64,000 nt of DNA from Trichinella spiralis (Eukaryota; Nematoda; Enoplea; Trichinellida; Trichinellidae): NCBI GenBank assembly GCA_000181795.3, contig CM012954.1, positions 16,712,425 through 16,776,424 on the forward strand. Direction: 5' to 3'. Every line of letters starts with the position of its first letter. The first letter of the stretch is position 1. A program made the translations under genes and the position numbers. Positions 47,989-62,274 of this stretch are shown here, in pieces. The notes under the pieces were generated by a model. That model ran no database searches and was not told where the DNA came from. It saw only the letters and a list, made by a program, of their open reading frames with translations.

Positions 47989-48737
47989 ATGGGTTATATT
48001 TTATTCATCTCTTTGATTATATCTTGTCAGCTGAAAATTCAAGGCTACTTGGTGAGTTCAGAATTCAAATTTGATATGTATATATGTATATATGTAAATT
48101 GCGAAGTTATAATTCAGTGTTATATTTTTAAGACGTATCGACTGTTGACTGACGATCGCGTTTATGATGGTGATCTCACGATGGATGATTCGATGAATTC
48201 TGCGATACTGTTTAATGGGCTGTCGTCTCATTTGAATCGACCAAAGAATGGGAACTTTTTAGCATTGCAGTCTGAAGAACAACCAACGATGGAGCAGCAT
48301 GTGGACGAAAATCAGCAACAAGCGTTCAGAACGAATAGCGGTCAGAAAATTAAAGCATTTAAATTTAATTTTGATCAAACGACGGTAAATAAATAAGGTA
48401 ATAATGATAAGCTGCTTGGATTTCAGCTGCTGAGGTGCGGATGATTCCAGTGAAACCATATATGAACGTGAAGTCATTGGATGATCAATTGGAAAAATTA
48501 ATTTTTAATAATAATAATAATAATGGCAATGAATTTTTCAAATATGGATTGAAGAAGATGAACGATTTGAAAATGACTAAAAAGAAAAGAAATCATTGGT
48601 TAAGTCGAGCACGTTCAATTCGTGTACCGGATGAACGAAGGAAAAATTTCATCGAATGGTTTCGAAACAACTTTGGCAACGGCAATCACAATTTACAGCT
48701 CGAAAAGGGTATGGGAGGTCCAGGAATGATTTATTAA
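47989..48737 (+). CDS. Secreted orphan protein, basic C-terminal half
   Basis: Three phase-0 exons (47989-48051, 48133-48384, 48435-48737) give 205 residues. Exon 1 is a signal peptide (MGYILFISLIISCQLKIQGYL). Exon 2 is acidic and Gln-rich (DDRVYDGDLTMDDSMNSAI). Exon 3 has an Asn run (six AAT/AAC codons) and then a strongly basic stretch (LKMTKKKRNHWLSRARSIRV) with possible dibasic cleavage sites, ending EKGMGGPGMIY. I do not recognise the family. A neuropeptide- or mucus-type precursor is conceivable but there is no repeated amidation motif. The exon-3 start relies on the CTGCTGAG|GTG acceptor, the only one that keeps frame. Confidence 0.55.
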
Positions 48738-50011
48738 TTTTATTTCCAAGCTCTCATCTCAAATTTCCCCTGTGTGATATTTAATTTTATTATATTGTTC
48801 TATTGTGCGTGTGTATTTTTACATTTTTTGCAAGTCAGCAAGCATTGTTTATTCCGACATTGCGTTGGTGGATGTTTTAATTTGCAATAAACTTTAAAAA
48901 AATATTTTTTTGAAAGATCTTCAATATAGTTTTCATTATTTGTTTCATCACTAATATCATTTAGGAGCGTTGTTTGCAATGTTTATTCTTTTTGTTGTCC
49001 ATCATTTGCATTATATATTATTTATTATTGAATTATCAATATTGGCATTGTGTTTAATTTCTTCACCTGAAAATGTCACTAATTTAGTTGTATTGTCAGC
49101 GGTGTTCGGTGAAGGTTTTAGGTTTAATTTATTTCTCTTTTTATATAGCAATTCCCTCTGCGGTTCAAGTTGTAGCAATGTGCTTTTTCTTGGACAAATT
49201 ATTTCAATTTCTCACATTTTTTTGTTCATATTTTTCCCTTTCCATTTTCAGTAACAATCAATAGAATTCAACAATGAACTGATGCCACGGATGATGAGAT
49301 TTTATATCTTCTTTGTTTCTGAAATTCATTTATTCACAATACAAATCACTCTACATATGCATGCAATGCTGTGTGCTATTATTACAAACCTTGCACTGTT
49401 TAAAGCATAATTTTTATTTAATTTTTCCCTTTTTTGGGGGTCAAGATGGTAATAAAACTTGTATAAAAAAACAGAAAACTGCTTTAACCAACAATTACCG
49501 ACTAGGGACGTGGTTTGCCAAGGACGACGACAATATGCCTACGCAATGCTGCTACGTATTTGCCGTTACACGTGATCAGAGAAGACCATTTTGACGTGGC
49601 TTCACTTCACTCACGTGTCTCATTATTCTGCATTTTCAATGTGCATATCTGTGAAACATTTTTAGGCAAATCAAACTGGGCCGGCCGTTTGTTTGTCGAT
49701 CACAGATTGCCTTGCAACAGTTTTCTGTTCTTGCTTTTCACTTGATCATCTCTTTCCATCTGCTGCTAGTCTGTCTGTTTGCCTGCCTGCCTTCCTGTTT
49801 CATTTCACTGCATCTTGCCTTCACACTTTTCAAAGTAATAATATTACAGTATTATTTAACCGGATGAAATTTATCTTCAATTGCACGTGACATTGTACAT
49901 TTTCAAATATGACAATCTTTCTCATAACTTTAAACTTTAAGCACAATTATTTTCTTTACATTTCATCTAAATTTATACTACAAATTTATGCACATATCTT
50001 TTGCACTTTAT

Positions 50012-50042
<31 letters not shown>

Positions 50043-50491
50043 CATACCAATGAAAAATTTATTGTTTTCATACTATACCATTTAATAATGAATCCACATG
50101 ATTTTTAATCTTTCTGCTTTGTAGGTTGTTAATATGTCAATTTTATTTCACCTAATTCCAACCTAATTTTCCACTCCACTGGATAATTAACTGTACAGAA
50201 CCTTATTTTTAGTTTCACTTGAAATTTATTTTCACTTTTTATCTTAATTATAATAATAATTATTTCTTGTTTCAGCTTTTTTGTTTTTTTGTTATTTTTT
50301 AAATGAAATTTTAATTTAACTAGTATTGTAAACTTCAGTTAATCATTTAAGTGATGTTGATTTAAACATGCTTTCAAGCACAATTTCCAATCGCTGCAAC
50401 TGAATGAATCATCATCAAACAATCATTCAATTAAAATGCATAATTTATTAGGATTTTGTTTCAACAATATATTTAAATAATTATTTCTCAG
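48738..50491. other. Intergenic gap before the cadherin
   Basis: About 1.75 kb. Open frames at 48970-49254, 49313-49594 and 49515-49745 have no recognised motifs. A TA/TG dinucleotide run lies at 50012-50042. The first cadherin exon (with its ATG) may be hidden here. Confidence 0.5.
50012..50042. repeat. (TA)n(TG)n compound microsatellite
   Basis: TA repeats run directly into about ten TG units. Confidence 0.95.
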
Positions 50492-53400
50492 AAAATTATA
50501 CTCGTTAATATTTTCTAATTTAAGATTTTTCTTTTTTGCAATCGCTGTTGCGAAGAATGCTTGCGTAAGTGTTGCACAGTGACGATTAGATTTGATTTGT
50601 TTAAAATTTCAAAATTTTCAGATGGATTTTATTATTTCTATCCAGTACAATTGTGAAATGTCAAAGTTTAAATGGTAATATGATAATGTTGATTTGAAAA
50701 TTTTTTGCAAAATTTCCATATTCATATGCATATTTTGAAGAGTGCACTTTTCGAAGCCAACGCAGCGGTCGACCTGTGTACAAAGTCGATGACACGTTGC
50801 CTGTTGGTAAGAGCTGCATGTTGAACTACTACACAGCTGCAGTTGATCCACCCATTTTTTAAGGAACAGTTTTGCATTCGGTTTATGTTCAACAAAGCGA
50901 TGCAAAGGTTGGTAAGATCACCTTAAACGGTGCTCTTGCTGCACACTTTTCAGACAAGTTTTCACTGAAGCATTCTGCAGATGGTCGACTGCAGTTGATC
51001 ACCAGTGGCTATTTGCATTTGGTTGTTCATTTTAAAATTTTAATATTATTTTTAAAAATATTTAATACTAAATTTTTATTTAGCCAAATTATCCATCACA
51101 TTTGCTCCAAACATCTTTGAACGTGCAAGTCTACTGCAACCAACGATCGGTCAACTTTGCAACTATAATAATAAATGCTACAAATCGTCAAATTCCAGAC
51201 TGGTATAACAGGCCATATGAAATCAGCATACCAGAAGTATTGAATTGCACATTAAAAATAGAAATATTCATATATTTCTTTTTTTCAGGATACTCATATT
51301 AATAATCTGATTAAGACGCCACTTTTATGTATAGACTGGGATCCGTCACCGTATTATGATATAAAATTTGAAATTTCTGTAATTCTGTGCATTTTGTATG
51401 ATTTAAATTATTTGAAATCCATCCACACAATTTAGAAAGGAAACGACGAAGCAGTCTTTGAACTTGTCTGCGTTAAAGGGCAATCATATTTAGTGGAAAA
51501 CTTGCCTGCTGATATTCAACAAATGGATTGGACTAAAGTAAAGCTGCCACGCATTGTTTTTCTAAAATTGTTAAAACCTTTGGATTATGATTATGGAACA
51601 AGATCGTATTTTTTGAATATTACTGCTCAAGTGAGATTTAAAAGAAAAATTAAAACTTCATATTTATCTACATATATGTTTTCTTATAGGACAGAGCAAT
51701 TGGAGGAATACAGTGGAAAAGTTGGACTACCTTGGTAGTTAAAATTGAAGACTGTGATGACTTGCCTCCAAGATTTAGTGCTACACGATATTTTGGAACT
51801 TTAAATCCGGTTAAAAATTTTTATTTCTATTCTTTGATCTGTTTATTTAACTGAAATTGGCTAAATAAATTTCATTTGCAGGACATCGTTCCTGGCTCTT
51901 CGATACAATTATCTCCGAAAGTTGAAGCTGTTGACGGTGACCCATCTTTAAATGATACCATTATATTCTCTTTAATCACGGGTAAATGATAAATTTAGTG
52001 GAATTTTATTATTAAGTTTGTTCCTTTTCAGGTAATGAATACTTTAAAGTTGATGAAAATACGGGTACTTTGATTTTGCACTCTGCAATTCCGAAATTGT
52101 TTTCCAAATCGACATTCCAGTTGATTTTAAAAGTTAAATTAATTTGTAAAATTTTTTTCTGAACTGTAAAGATGAAATTTTTTCAGGCTGCTCAAAAAAA
52201 TAATCCTGCCATGTATGCTACTGCCAAAGTGCAATTACACTTAATCCAACGTCCGGGTCAACAAATTCTATGTCGCATCAATACAACAGTGTCAGCGGAT
52301 GCGGAGAAAGATACGACAATTTTGCATGTTCAAAATGAAAATGTTTGTGCGACTTTCTGTTTTTAAAAAGTATTTTCAGTTTCATATTTCAGATTCTGAA
52401 CAAACTTTCTGTTGAGACAGAAAATGAAAATGACAGGACTGCATTTGCGGTGAAATTTGATCAAAGCGCTATTGTGCTTCGAAATCCTTCAATTTTGCAT
52501 TCCACTTCTAAATCTTCACTTGGATTGAAGGTATTTCAATTGTTTCGTATTTTTTTGCACACTGTTGAGATGATATTTAAATTAGATTATTTCTTCTTCT
52601 CCTGATTCATACTTTTTCGTGGATGGAGTAGGAAAATGTTCAGCAGCAGTGGTTGTTGTCAACATTCGTCGTACAACAGCAACGTCTAATGCTGTTCTCA
52701 AATCTGATAGCAGTGTTCCGGTATACTTTTGAAATTGCGCAAATTTTGTGAAAGTTTTAAAAATCTCGTTTATTCTGTTTCAATTCAAGCAAGCAGTACA
52801 GCAAGTTACAACTATACCGTCGTCAACTGCTCCAACAGAAGTGCCATTGAATCAATATAACGTTAGCATATTTGTTTTTGAAAATTCCATTCCAACTGCT
52901 CTTTATCAGGTAAATTAACTTTATTGAATATTTTTTCAATTAATATACAAAATAAATTATCGCGCACAGGTAGCTTCGAACGCCGGCAATGCAACTTTTG
53001 CAATTGTTGACGGAGATTACACCCATTGCCGTGTAGATGCAAAGTCTGGGAAAATAGACGTTGTAAAGAGTTTTGACTACGAAGAAAGCCGAGAATCTTT
53101 TCTCAACATATCCATATGCTCAAATGATGCTTGTTCTTTTTTTACTGTTCAATTAATTATTGTCGACGTCAATGACAATGTGCCTCTGTTCGAGCAGCAG
53201 AATTATTCAGCAACAATATTGGAGCACGTGCCGCCTAGAACGAGGGTAGTACAAATTGTAGCCCACGATGCCGATTCGAAATGGAACGGCAACGTCAGCT
53301 ATGCAATGAAGCAGGCGATGATGGATTTTTCCGTAGACTATGAAACTGGCTGGATTTTGACCAGATCTATTTCCACAAAGCCAGGAATTTATCAGATGAC

Positions 53401-56400
53401 GGTGATTGCTTTTGATCACGGCAGTCCAGCTTTGGAAAGTTCATGCAATGTTCAGGTGACTGTCAAAGAATGTGCGACCAAACCGCCTGTATTTGGTTCG
53501 AATGTCTACTCTGTTGACGTCAGAGAGGATGCCCCTGTTGGTTTTGCTGTTATTCAGCTCAAGGCTAACGTTACGGATATGAAAAGTAATGAAAGAGTTT
53601 TTTATCGTTGGCATGGTCACGTTTCCAACGCCTTCTCTCTGGATGCACTCACCGGCATTGTGAAAATTGCCAAACCACTAGACTATGAAGAGAGAAATTA
53701 TTTTCAATTTCTGATAGAGGCTGTTCGAGAAGGAGCCGAAGAAGCTAGAATTTCTAACCAAGTTCTTTTGAAGGTCAACATTTTGGACATTAATGATAAT
53801 GCACCTATATTTATGATTCTTCCTGAACGTCTGGTCATACTGGAATCACTGCCCTTGCAAAGCCATCTGTTGAACATCACCGCCCAAGACAAGGATAGTA
53901 GTGCAAATGGAAATAATGTCATTAATTACAAGCTCGAAGGCGAAAATTGTGAAATGTTTCGAATTCATCCAAAATCCGGTGAACTCATCGTCAATGAGCA
54001 TCTGTCATCTGGGCTATACGAGCTTTACATCATTGCCACAGACGGTGGTGAAACGCCGCTGTCGTCGACAAAAAGTTTGCATATTTTTGTGGAAAAAGAA
54101 CTCAGTCATTATCCAATATTCAGCGATTCAACTTACACCGTTCAGGCGGAATTTTGTCCGTCTTCCAATTTAATTCCAATTCGACGATTTCATGCCAGTT
54201 TGAATTCTGGCAATGCATACTATACAATTTTAAGCCCAATCACACCCGGTTTGCAGTTGGACAGTGATACAGTAAGTTTCAATTTGCTTTATGTTAATTT
54301 ACAAGCATCATTTGCATAATTGGTAACTAAATGTTTGTTTAATTTTCAAAAGCATTCTAATCGAAACTGTTTGTTCAAGCGAATTCCCATCAATAAGAAA
54401 TAAGAAAACAAAATCAGGACACACAACCGAACTTTGAAGAAAAATTGATTGCAAACCACAAGCAATAAAATAAATGAATACAAATACACATTTTATTTTA
54501 TTTTATTTTATTATTTTCTTTTAATTCATTGTTTGTGTGATTTTATGTTTTTTCTTACTTATTTCATGAAATTCATTGCACTAGTCTGTCATGATATTAC
54601 AAAATTTAAATTTCGATCAATGTTATTTTACTCTACTTTAATTGTATTTCTTTTTTCAATTGAATGCTTTTGTGTTAAGTAAACTTTAAAATAATTTTAT
54701 TTTAGGGAATTCTTTTCAGTACGAATGAATTTTGCGGCAATTTTACTGAACAGCCGAAGCATGTAGTTATCAGAGCCATCAATCCAATCAACGAGTCATA
54801 TTTTTCTGACACTCTGGTATATACTGAAATTATTTAAAATTGCAAACTTTTCAAAACTCAGGTTATAAATTGTTCTAGGTTGTATTACACATGGTAAAAG
54901 TGCCAACTGAAAATGCAACATGCAATTTTCAAACTGCTCACTTTTACGTCAATGTAAAAGAGAATATTCCAGCAGGTTTTCGATTTGATTTCGACTTGCA
55001 AATTCCTAAAGCATACTGCAACAGACAAAATGTAATTTTATGTTATGCACGGAAAATAATTTTGCTTTATAATTATTAATAATGCTAAATATTGTTGTAT
55101 TCGATTGTAGGTCAGTTATTGGATGGAAGACAATGCATTGCTTGGAATTGATTCAGATGGATCAGTAATTACAAAAGTGTCACTGGATGCTGAAGCTCTA
55201 CCGCAGAATGTTAGCAATCCAAGTTTGATCAAGGTAAAGCATATTTTCAACGCATTTTTTTCTTCTTATTTCTCTTTGGTAATATTTTAGATATTTGCAT
55301 CTGACAATTTTAATGACAAAATTGCTGAATCGACTCTTGTTTTCAAAATCGAAGATGTCAATGAATACGAACCCAGATTTGAACGTGTTTTTTACAGTGC
55401 TGAGATAGAAGAAGTTGTAGCTTTTGAGATTATGTTTATTGTTTACATTGTTATTTTAATTTGAATAATTTTTAGAATTGTCCTGCTGGAACTTTTCTTT
55501 TACAAGTGACAGCATTTGATCCAGACGTATTAGATTCAACGTTGAAATATGCTGTTGTCAATTCGTCAGAATACAGTGACATGATCAACATTGATTCAGA
55601 GGGGAAAATTTTCAAATCTAACATTGGAAACTTTGATCGAGAACTTTTTCCCAGCATTCAATTTACTATCATTGTTTATGATCAGGCAAATAAGACGGTA
55701 ATTGAGTTGTATTTTTTCTTTCTTTTTACCATTTGGCATGCATGCAGCTTTTGATTCACTTTTGCAGGATACTTGCGTTGTTCAGTTTGTAATTTTGGAC
55801 GTCAATGATAATTATCCAAAGTTTTCCCGTTCAATTTATTTTTGGAAAGTTGTGGAAGGTGAAATTCAATTTTTGTTCTTGGATTTTGTATTAGCATTTT
55901 TGAAATTGCTTTTTCCAGAATCAGAAGGCATTGGTCAGTCGTTTACTGCAATTGACTGTGTTGATCCGGACGATGGGGATAATGGAACTGTTCAATTTCT
56001 TCTGCTTCCGCATGAATATTCGAAACATTTTTCACTTGAAAAAGAAGCGGATGGAAAAGTAAATTTGAAGCACAATTAATTATTTATTCATTTTTTGGAA
56101 AATTTTGAATTTCATTTCAATTTTAGATGACAATTGTTTTGGTCAAGGCATTCGACCGAGAAATGAAGAGTCAAATTCCTGTTGTTATTCAAGCTCAAGA
56201 TGGTGGAAATCCTCCACTCACATCTGCCGCTAGGGTATATTCTTTTCGCTTATTGAACTGTCATATGCCAACTCAATCGCTTATGCATATTGATGTATGT
56301 TTTTTTTCAATTAGTTGGAAATTGAAATTCTTGATGTGAATGACAATCCGCCAAAATTATTAACAACAGAAGTAGTTTTTCACCTTCCATGCAATGTGCC

Positions 56401-56622
56401 TCCTTTGTTACCGTTCAAAATGTTCTTTGCCAATGACCCTGATTGGACATCAGATTTGGCTTTCAATTTGTTTGGTGAAGATTCAGGTAAAAAAAGAAGG
56501 AACAGATTAATTCTTCAATTAGATTAGAGCAAAATATTTTTTTGGTTTTTACTTTCAAAGAGCACATGTGCAAAACTGAGATGATATGGCATTTGAAGAA
56601 TTTGACGAACGATTGATTATGC

Positions 56623-56658
<36 letters not shown>

Positions 56659-59600
56659 GCTTTGCCACTTTCAGATCTGTTTCACATTGATCCAAGTCTG
56701 GGTTTGCTTTCTTTCGCAAGCATGAATACGTCATTCTACAAAGAAACCTACTCACTAAGTCTAGAAGTAACAGATGGAAAATTTGCAGACAAGGTATGCA
56801 AATTTGAATTGTCATCATGTGATTGTTGCGTTCAATTGTTGTGCATCTCAGGCAGCTTTGACTGTTCATGTGCAATGCAATTCAACGCAACCATCTGTGC
56901 TGTGTTTGGGAAAATCATTCTCAAAAGATCAGTATTCATTCAAAGTAACCGAAGCAGAGCATGATCAATTTGTCGGCAACTTGGAAACAAACCCCAAATC
57001 AGTTGATGGCACTTTTTCCTTAGTGCCAGTCAGTGAGCATTTCTTTCTTCACGAGGTAAAAATTTCTTTCTAAATTTATCTATTTGATTAAATTAAAGCT
57101 GATTTTTTGTGCTTTCAACAGCCAACAACAGATTTGATGAAAAATAAGCCATTGTTCTATGAAAAAAATCAAAACGTTTTTGTTTTCTTGGTCTATGGTA
57201 AACTGGGAAATGATCCCTCGTGCGACGTGAGTATACGAACGCACTGACAGGAAATTTAAAATCTATGTTATCATCAATGTTATTTAGATTTTCACTTCTG
57301 TTGCTGTGGAAATTGTCGACGTGAACAATCATATTCCTCAATTTAAGAAGCCATCTTACAGTGAAACACTACCGCTGAGGATACTACCCGGGCATCCGCT
57401 GAGTACTGTATGTAATTTTCAATACATCTGAGTGTTCATTAGTGTTGAATTTACATTAAATTGAAGGACATTGAAGCTGTAGATTTGGACGACGGTTTCA
57501 ATGCTAAGATTCGTTATTCTTTGGCAGGCAATGAGTCCACTTGTTTTCAAATCGAACCAGAATTAGGACGTCTGAGTGTCACTTGCAGACTTGATCTTTT
57601 GAAAAAGTACATTTATGAATTTTACATCGTCGCCACTGACCAGGATGGTTTTGGAAAATCTTCAATGGTGAACATGACCGTCACACTGACTGACGAGAAA
57701 TTCAATTATCCAAATTTACGATCACGCATAGCGAAAGTGTTCAGACCGGCGGGTCTGAAATCCAACGAGCCTGACGTGATGATGATGTGCGCGTCGATGC
57801 TGAGAACAGTCGAATCGACGCTGCAATTGCAGGAAAATTTCAAATCTGGAACGTACATCTTTTTATCCGAAACTATTTTGAAGCCAAAATCACCGCACTT
57901 TTTCTTCTTCATCTCCTCGGTGGAGAGTTCGTTGAACGACTATCTCGTGGAGCCAAAGCACGGATTGATCAGCGTCTTCAAACGAGACACCCATTTCCAC
58001 AACGCCGTTTCTGTAGAAAGGAGCAATATCCTGAAAATCACTGCCCAGAGTGATCTTTATTCGTTGACGTGTCGTCTGACGTTGACTGTGAATATTGAGA
58101 AACTTCAACAAGGCGTTCAACCGTTCCACTTTGAAAATCGAAGCATCACTTTGTCCGTAGATGAAAACGGACCTCTGGGTTAGTAGGATGTGGTTTGAAA
58201 ATCAGAAATGCATTATACATAAAAATACGGCAATGCTTTTATTTTTCTGTTTCAGACTTTGTTATTTACACAATGCCCAATAGTTGCAAATCGGCCGATT
58301 ATCCCCTCTATGCATTTCACAGTATTAATTCTACATTTGAAGATATTTTTCATATAACTGAAAAAGTAAGTGAATTTTTGAATTTTATATTGTGAATTGT
58401 TAATTTTTTCTTTTATTTTTGTAATTCAATATTTTCAGGGTAGCTTGGTAGTAAAAAAATCATTTGATTATGAAACAGATTTGCGGGATTATTTCTTCAT
58501 TGTGCGGGGATCTTGCGGAGATGCATTTGATTACCTTTTGGTAAGTGTTGAGATGTAAAATTTGTATGGAAAATAATAATAAAGTTTATTTAAAATTGTG
58601 CATTGCAATTACCTGAACAAAGTTTAAACGAAATATAGTTTAATAAAATTTCAAATATTTATTTGATTGGATTGAAAATAAGTAAAAAATTTAAATTCTA
58701 AAAAATTATCATTGATCTATGGTTCTTTTTCTTGAAATATTTCTTGCGAGTTTTGAGAAGAAAAGAAATTTTTTTCAGGTGAATCTTACAATCAGTGATA
58801 TAAATGACAATATGCCAACATTTTCTCAGTCTCTTTACGTTCTTGAAGTACCTGAAGGCACTTATGAACGACGAGTTTCTATTGGTCACATTGCTGCAAC
58901 AGATAAAGATAGCGGTCTGAATGCAGCATTGCATTATTCAATTTTAGAAAAAAGTAGATTATCTAATTGTAGACCAATTTATCAGTTGAATGGAAATTTG
59001 TATTTTATCTTTTTAAGATGTACCTTTTGAAATTGATGACACTGGTACGGTGTACATTGTCGGTACTGCGGACAGAGAAGTAAATCCTTCGTATAATTTA
59101 ACGGTGCAGGTAAAAAGTTATCGTTGAAACAAAATTTTCCAAATTTTCATACATTTGGCACGGTGATTTCTATCTATTTTCAGGCAACAGACAGTGGAAA
59201 TCCTCCACTGAGTGCAAGCACATCTCTGCATGTTGTCCTTGTGGATGTTAATGACAACGCACCTTTGTTTTACAATTCACCATCCGAAGTGACTGTACAA
59301 GGGGAGATGGAACCTAACCAATTTGTTAGTTTTGTTTAGAAAAGATTTTCACGGAAAATTAATCAATAATAAAATGCAAATGATTTAAGATTTGTCAAAT
59401 CCAAGCAACAGACCCTGATTCGAATATGAACAGTGAATTGCAATATGATTTGATACCTACGAGTGATATTTTTATCATTGACAATAATAATGGTTTGTAC
59501 TTTTTCTACATGTGGCTAGACATTGAATAATGATATATTTTTTTAACAAATTCAGGTACAATACGCAGTGTGAAACCGCTAGCGTTGGAGAGAGGAAAAA

Positions 59601-61985
59601 TTCATCATTTTATCGTCGTAGCAAGTGACCATGGTCAACCTCCGCTGATATCTTATCACAACGTAAACTATTCAATATATATTAATAATAGTATTGTTGT
59701 TGTTGACGTATAATTTTTGAAAATCATTTTCAGTTGACTATAAAAATTGATGATAATCATAATAATAATAACACTGATAACAATACTTCAATGATGAATA
59801 CTGACCATAGTCTTTTTACAAAAACGCAAGATCAATCTTACGTTGTGAATGTTGAAATTGAAAATGGTAACTTTTTCCAAATTATAACATGATGATTTGT
59901 GATTGTTTGCTGAGAACAATGTATTTCAGAAGGTGATTTTACTGGCGAGCAAAATCTAGCTGAAGAATCGAATTTAACAGTGGATACAATTGAAAATATA
60001 GTTAGTATCTTTGTGATGAGAATATTTTTTTCAGTACATATTTTATTGTTAAGGTTTCCTACGTACAAAAACCCATTGATTGGAAGTCGGATGAAAGTTT
60101 ATTCGACCAAAAAGAGTATTGGACAAGTGTAAAGGAAAATTTACCGCCTTTGCATTTTGTAATAGATTTGAATTGTTCATATGAGATTGCGAATATGCCG
60201 GTATTCTATCGATTTACTGCCGGAGACAGTGGTCATTGTTGTTTTACTATTTACATTTTGTAAAACTTTTGTTTATATTGTTTAATTTTAGGCAATTTTC
60301 ATATTAATGAAACTGATGGAAAAATTTTCACCACAAATTCCCTAGATAGAGAGAACCGAAGCATGCATATTTTGACAGTGCAGTGCATGAAGCAAATGCC
60401 AAGAATTGCAAGAGATTCAGAGCAGAAAATAAATCTTTTCGGTGAGCAATTATATTGTTGTTCTTTGTTTTTTTTTCTTTGGTTTTTTACAAAGCAACGT
60501 AAATAATTTCTTTTTATTTTAGGAGCATTTGATGTCAGCTTTGATTCTACATTGGTTATTGTCAATGTATTGGATGAGAATGACAATCCGCCTGCATTTG
60601 TTGAATCAGATCCAATCTACTTTTTCTTCGTCAATCCAACAACAATGACCGACAAGCAACGTGTCATTGGTAAAGTAAAAGCGGTTGATCCGGATATTAG
60701 CTCAACTGTGACGTACAGTGTGCTTCGACGAGCAGACGATGATTCTAAACTGTTTCGAGCTGATGAAAATGCTGGAACCATTTTTTGTACAAACCCAAAT
60801 CGGCTATCTCTGATTGGTGATAGTCGGCCGTTGCGATTTTTGATTCAAGCAACTGATTCGAAATATACCACTGCAAAAGAATGTCGAGTACGTGTGTTGT
60901 TGACCAAGCAATACAATTGCTAGTTTAATTGTGTAAAATAAAAAATAATATTATTTTTATTATAAACAATCTACAATCTTTGCTTATAATGAAATGACTT
61001 TATTGTAGGTATTTATTTTGACACCTGAAAAACGAGCTACACTCACAGCTCTACGACTACCGGAATATATCAAGTCATACAAAAATTCATTACAAAGGTA
61101 CTATTTATTTTGTATGTAGTTGTTGAAATTTTTCTGCTTTAATTTATTCACATATTTGAATGATAAACTTGATGATTATTTTCTTCATATTTAAACTGCT
61201 TGTATAATGAATAAATTTTATCCTAATTTCAGGAAAGCTGCTGAAATGATTGAATTGTACGTACATATTGATGAAGTGAGACCATTGAAAACGGTACTTG
61301 CTCAAGGGTAAATTGTTCATTCACCATCGACAACTTTGAATTATAATTTAACAAGAAATTGTATTTTCAGATCTGAAATGGACGTCTATGCTGTTGATAT
61401 AGAAAATATGCAGCTTTATTCAGGATACGCTTTATTTAGGTAGCATGTGAAATTTTGTTGTTTAATGTTAAAATCACCTCAAAAGGTGCTGTATGTTTTT
61501 ATTAAAAAAATTTTTTTTCAATAAACAAATTAATTTTTTTCTTTTCTATTCAAAAAAAATGACGATGAAGGGTTTTCTTTTTCAAATTTTAGGCGTATGG
61601 AATCTGTTATGTCAGACTTGCAGAAACAGCTGGATCATTTGAGAATTATTGGAATTGAAACGGATCTAGTTTCTTCACGGAAAGAACATCCTGTGAAAAA
61701 CGCAGTCGCTTTGGGAACAACGGAAATAATTCTAGCTGCAGTTTGTTTGGTGATTGTAATTGCAGTTTGCACTGGCATGGCATTTTTGATCCGTTGGTTC
61801 AGGCGAGTTCAGGTTCAGCATTGAAAAAATTAATTACAAATAATAAATCGATGTTTCAGGATGAAGACATCTCAGCCATTGGAAAACAAGATGATTTGTC
61901 AAAACAGTGCGTCAAAAAAATGGGATTTTCAATCAGAAGGGAATTATTACCAAAGCGTACGATAAAATTGCTTGGAATGAAATGA
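50492..61985 (+). CDS. Large CDH23/Cad87A-like cadherin, about 16 EC repeats, one TM helix
   Basis: About 30 exons; stop TGA 61983-61985; roughly 2,000-2,400 residues. The ATG is not found. The first exon I can support (50492-50564) encodes a hydrophobic LRFFFFAIAVAKNAC and joins in phase to 50743-50806, then 50864-51021. Calcium-linker motifs mark extracellular cadherin repeats: VDVNDNVPLF (53165), LDINDNAPIF (53790), LDVNDNYPKF (55798), LDVNDNPPKL (56328), VDVNNHIPQF (57313), SDINDNMPTF (58795), VDVNDNAPLF (59244), LDENDNPPAF (60570); others are degenerate. Longest exon 52970-54271. Before the membrane (about 61010-61440) is a CDH23-like region (RKAAEMIELYVHIDEVRPL, DVYAVDIENMQLYSGYALF), then TM IILAAVCLVIVIAVCTGMAF and a short basic tail. 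Likely cell-surface adhesion protein. Confidence 0.85.
56627..56655. repeat. (TA)n microsatellite, cadherin intron
   Basis: About 14 TA units just upstream of a coding exon. Confidence 0.95.
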
Positions 61986-62274
61986 AATGAAATGACAAAG
62001 CAATGGAATAATCATCATTTAATTAACATTAATTGGCCATAAGCATGTTTCAGTGCCTTGGATGCTGAGAAAAGCGGGTAAAATTTGTAAGTTCAGAAAA
62101 CTGTACTAGAAGTTACACTATTCTATTTCGATTATTATCAAAGTAGCAATAAATTTCATCATCAATGTACGTCTTATTTATTAATACATGTGAATGTCAT
62201 TTCTTGATAATAAAATGAATTTTAAAAAATTGCATACTCTTACTATTTGAAATGGTTGGCGATGCTTGGCATCG
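61986..62274. other. Spacer after the cadherin stop
   Basis: Cadherin 3' UTR, with AATAAA-like signals near 62147 and 62208. No coding exon seen. Confidence 0.5.

Noticed and set aside
48970-49745. Hydrophobic and Lys-rich open frames before the cadherin
   Set aside because: No domain, no consistent splice chain to the cadherin, composition like AT-rich spacer.
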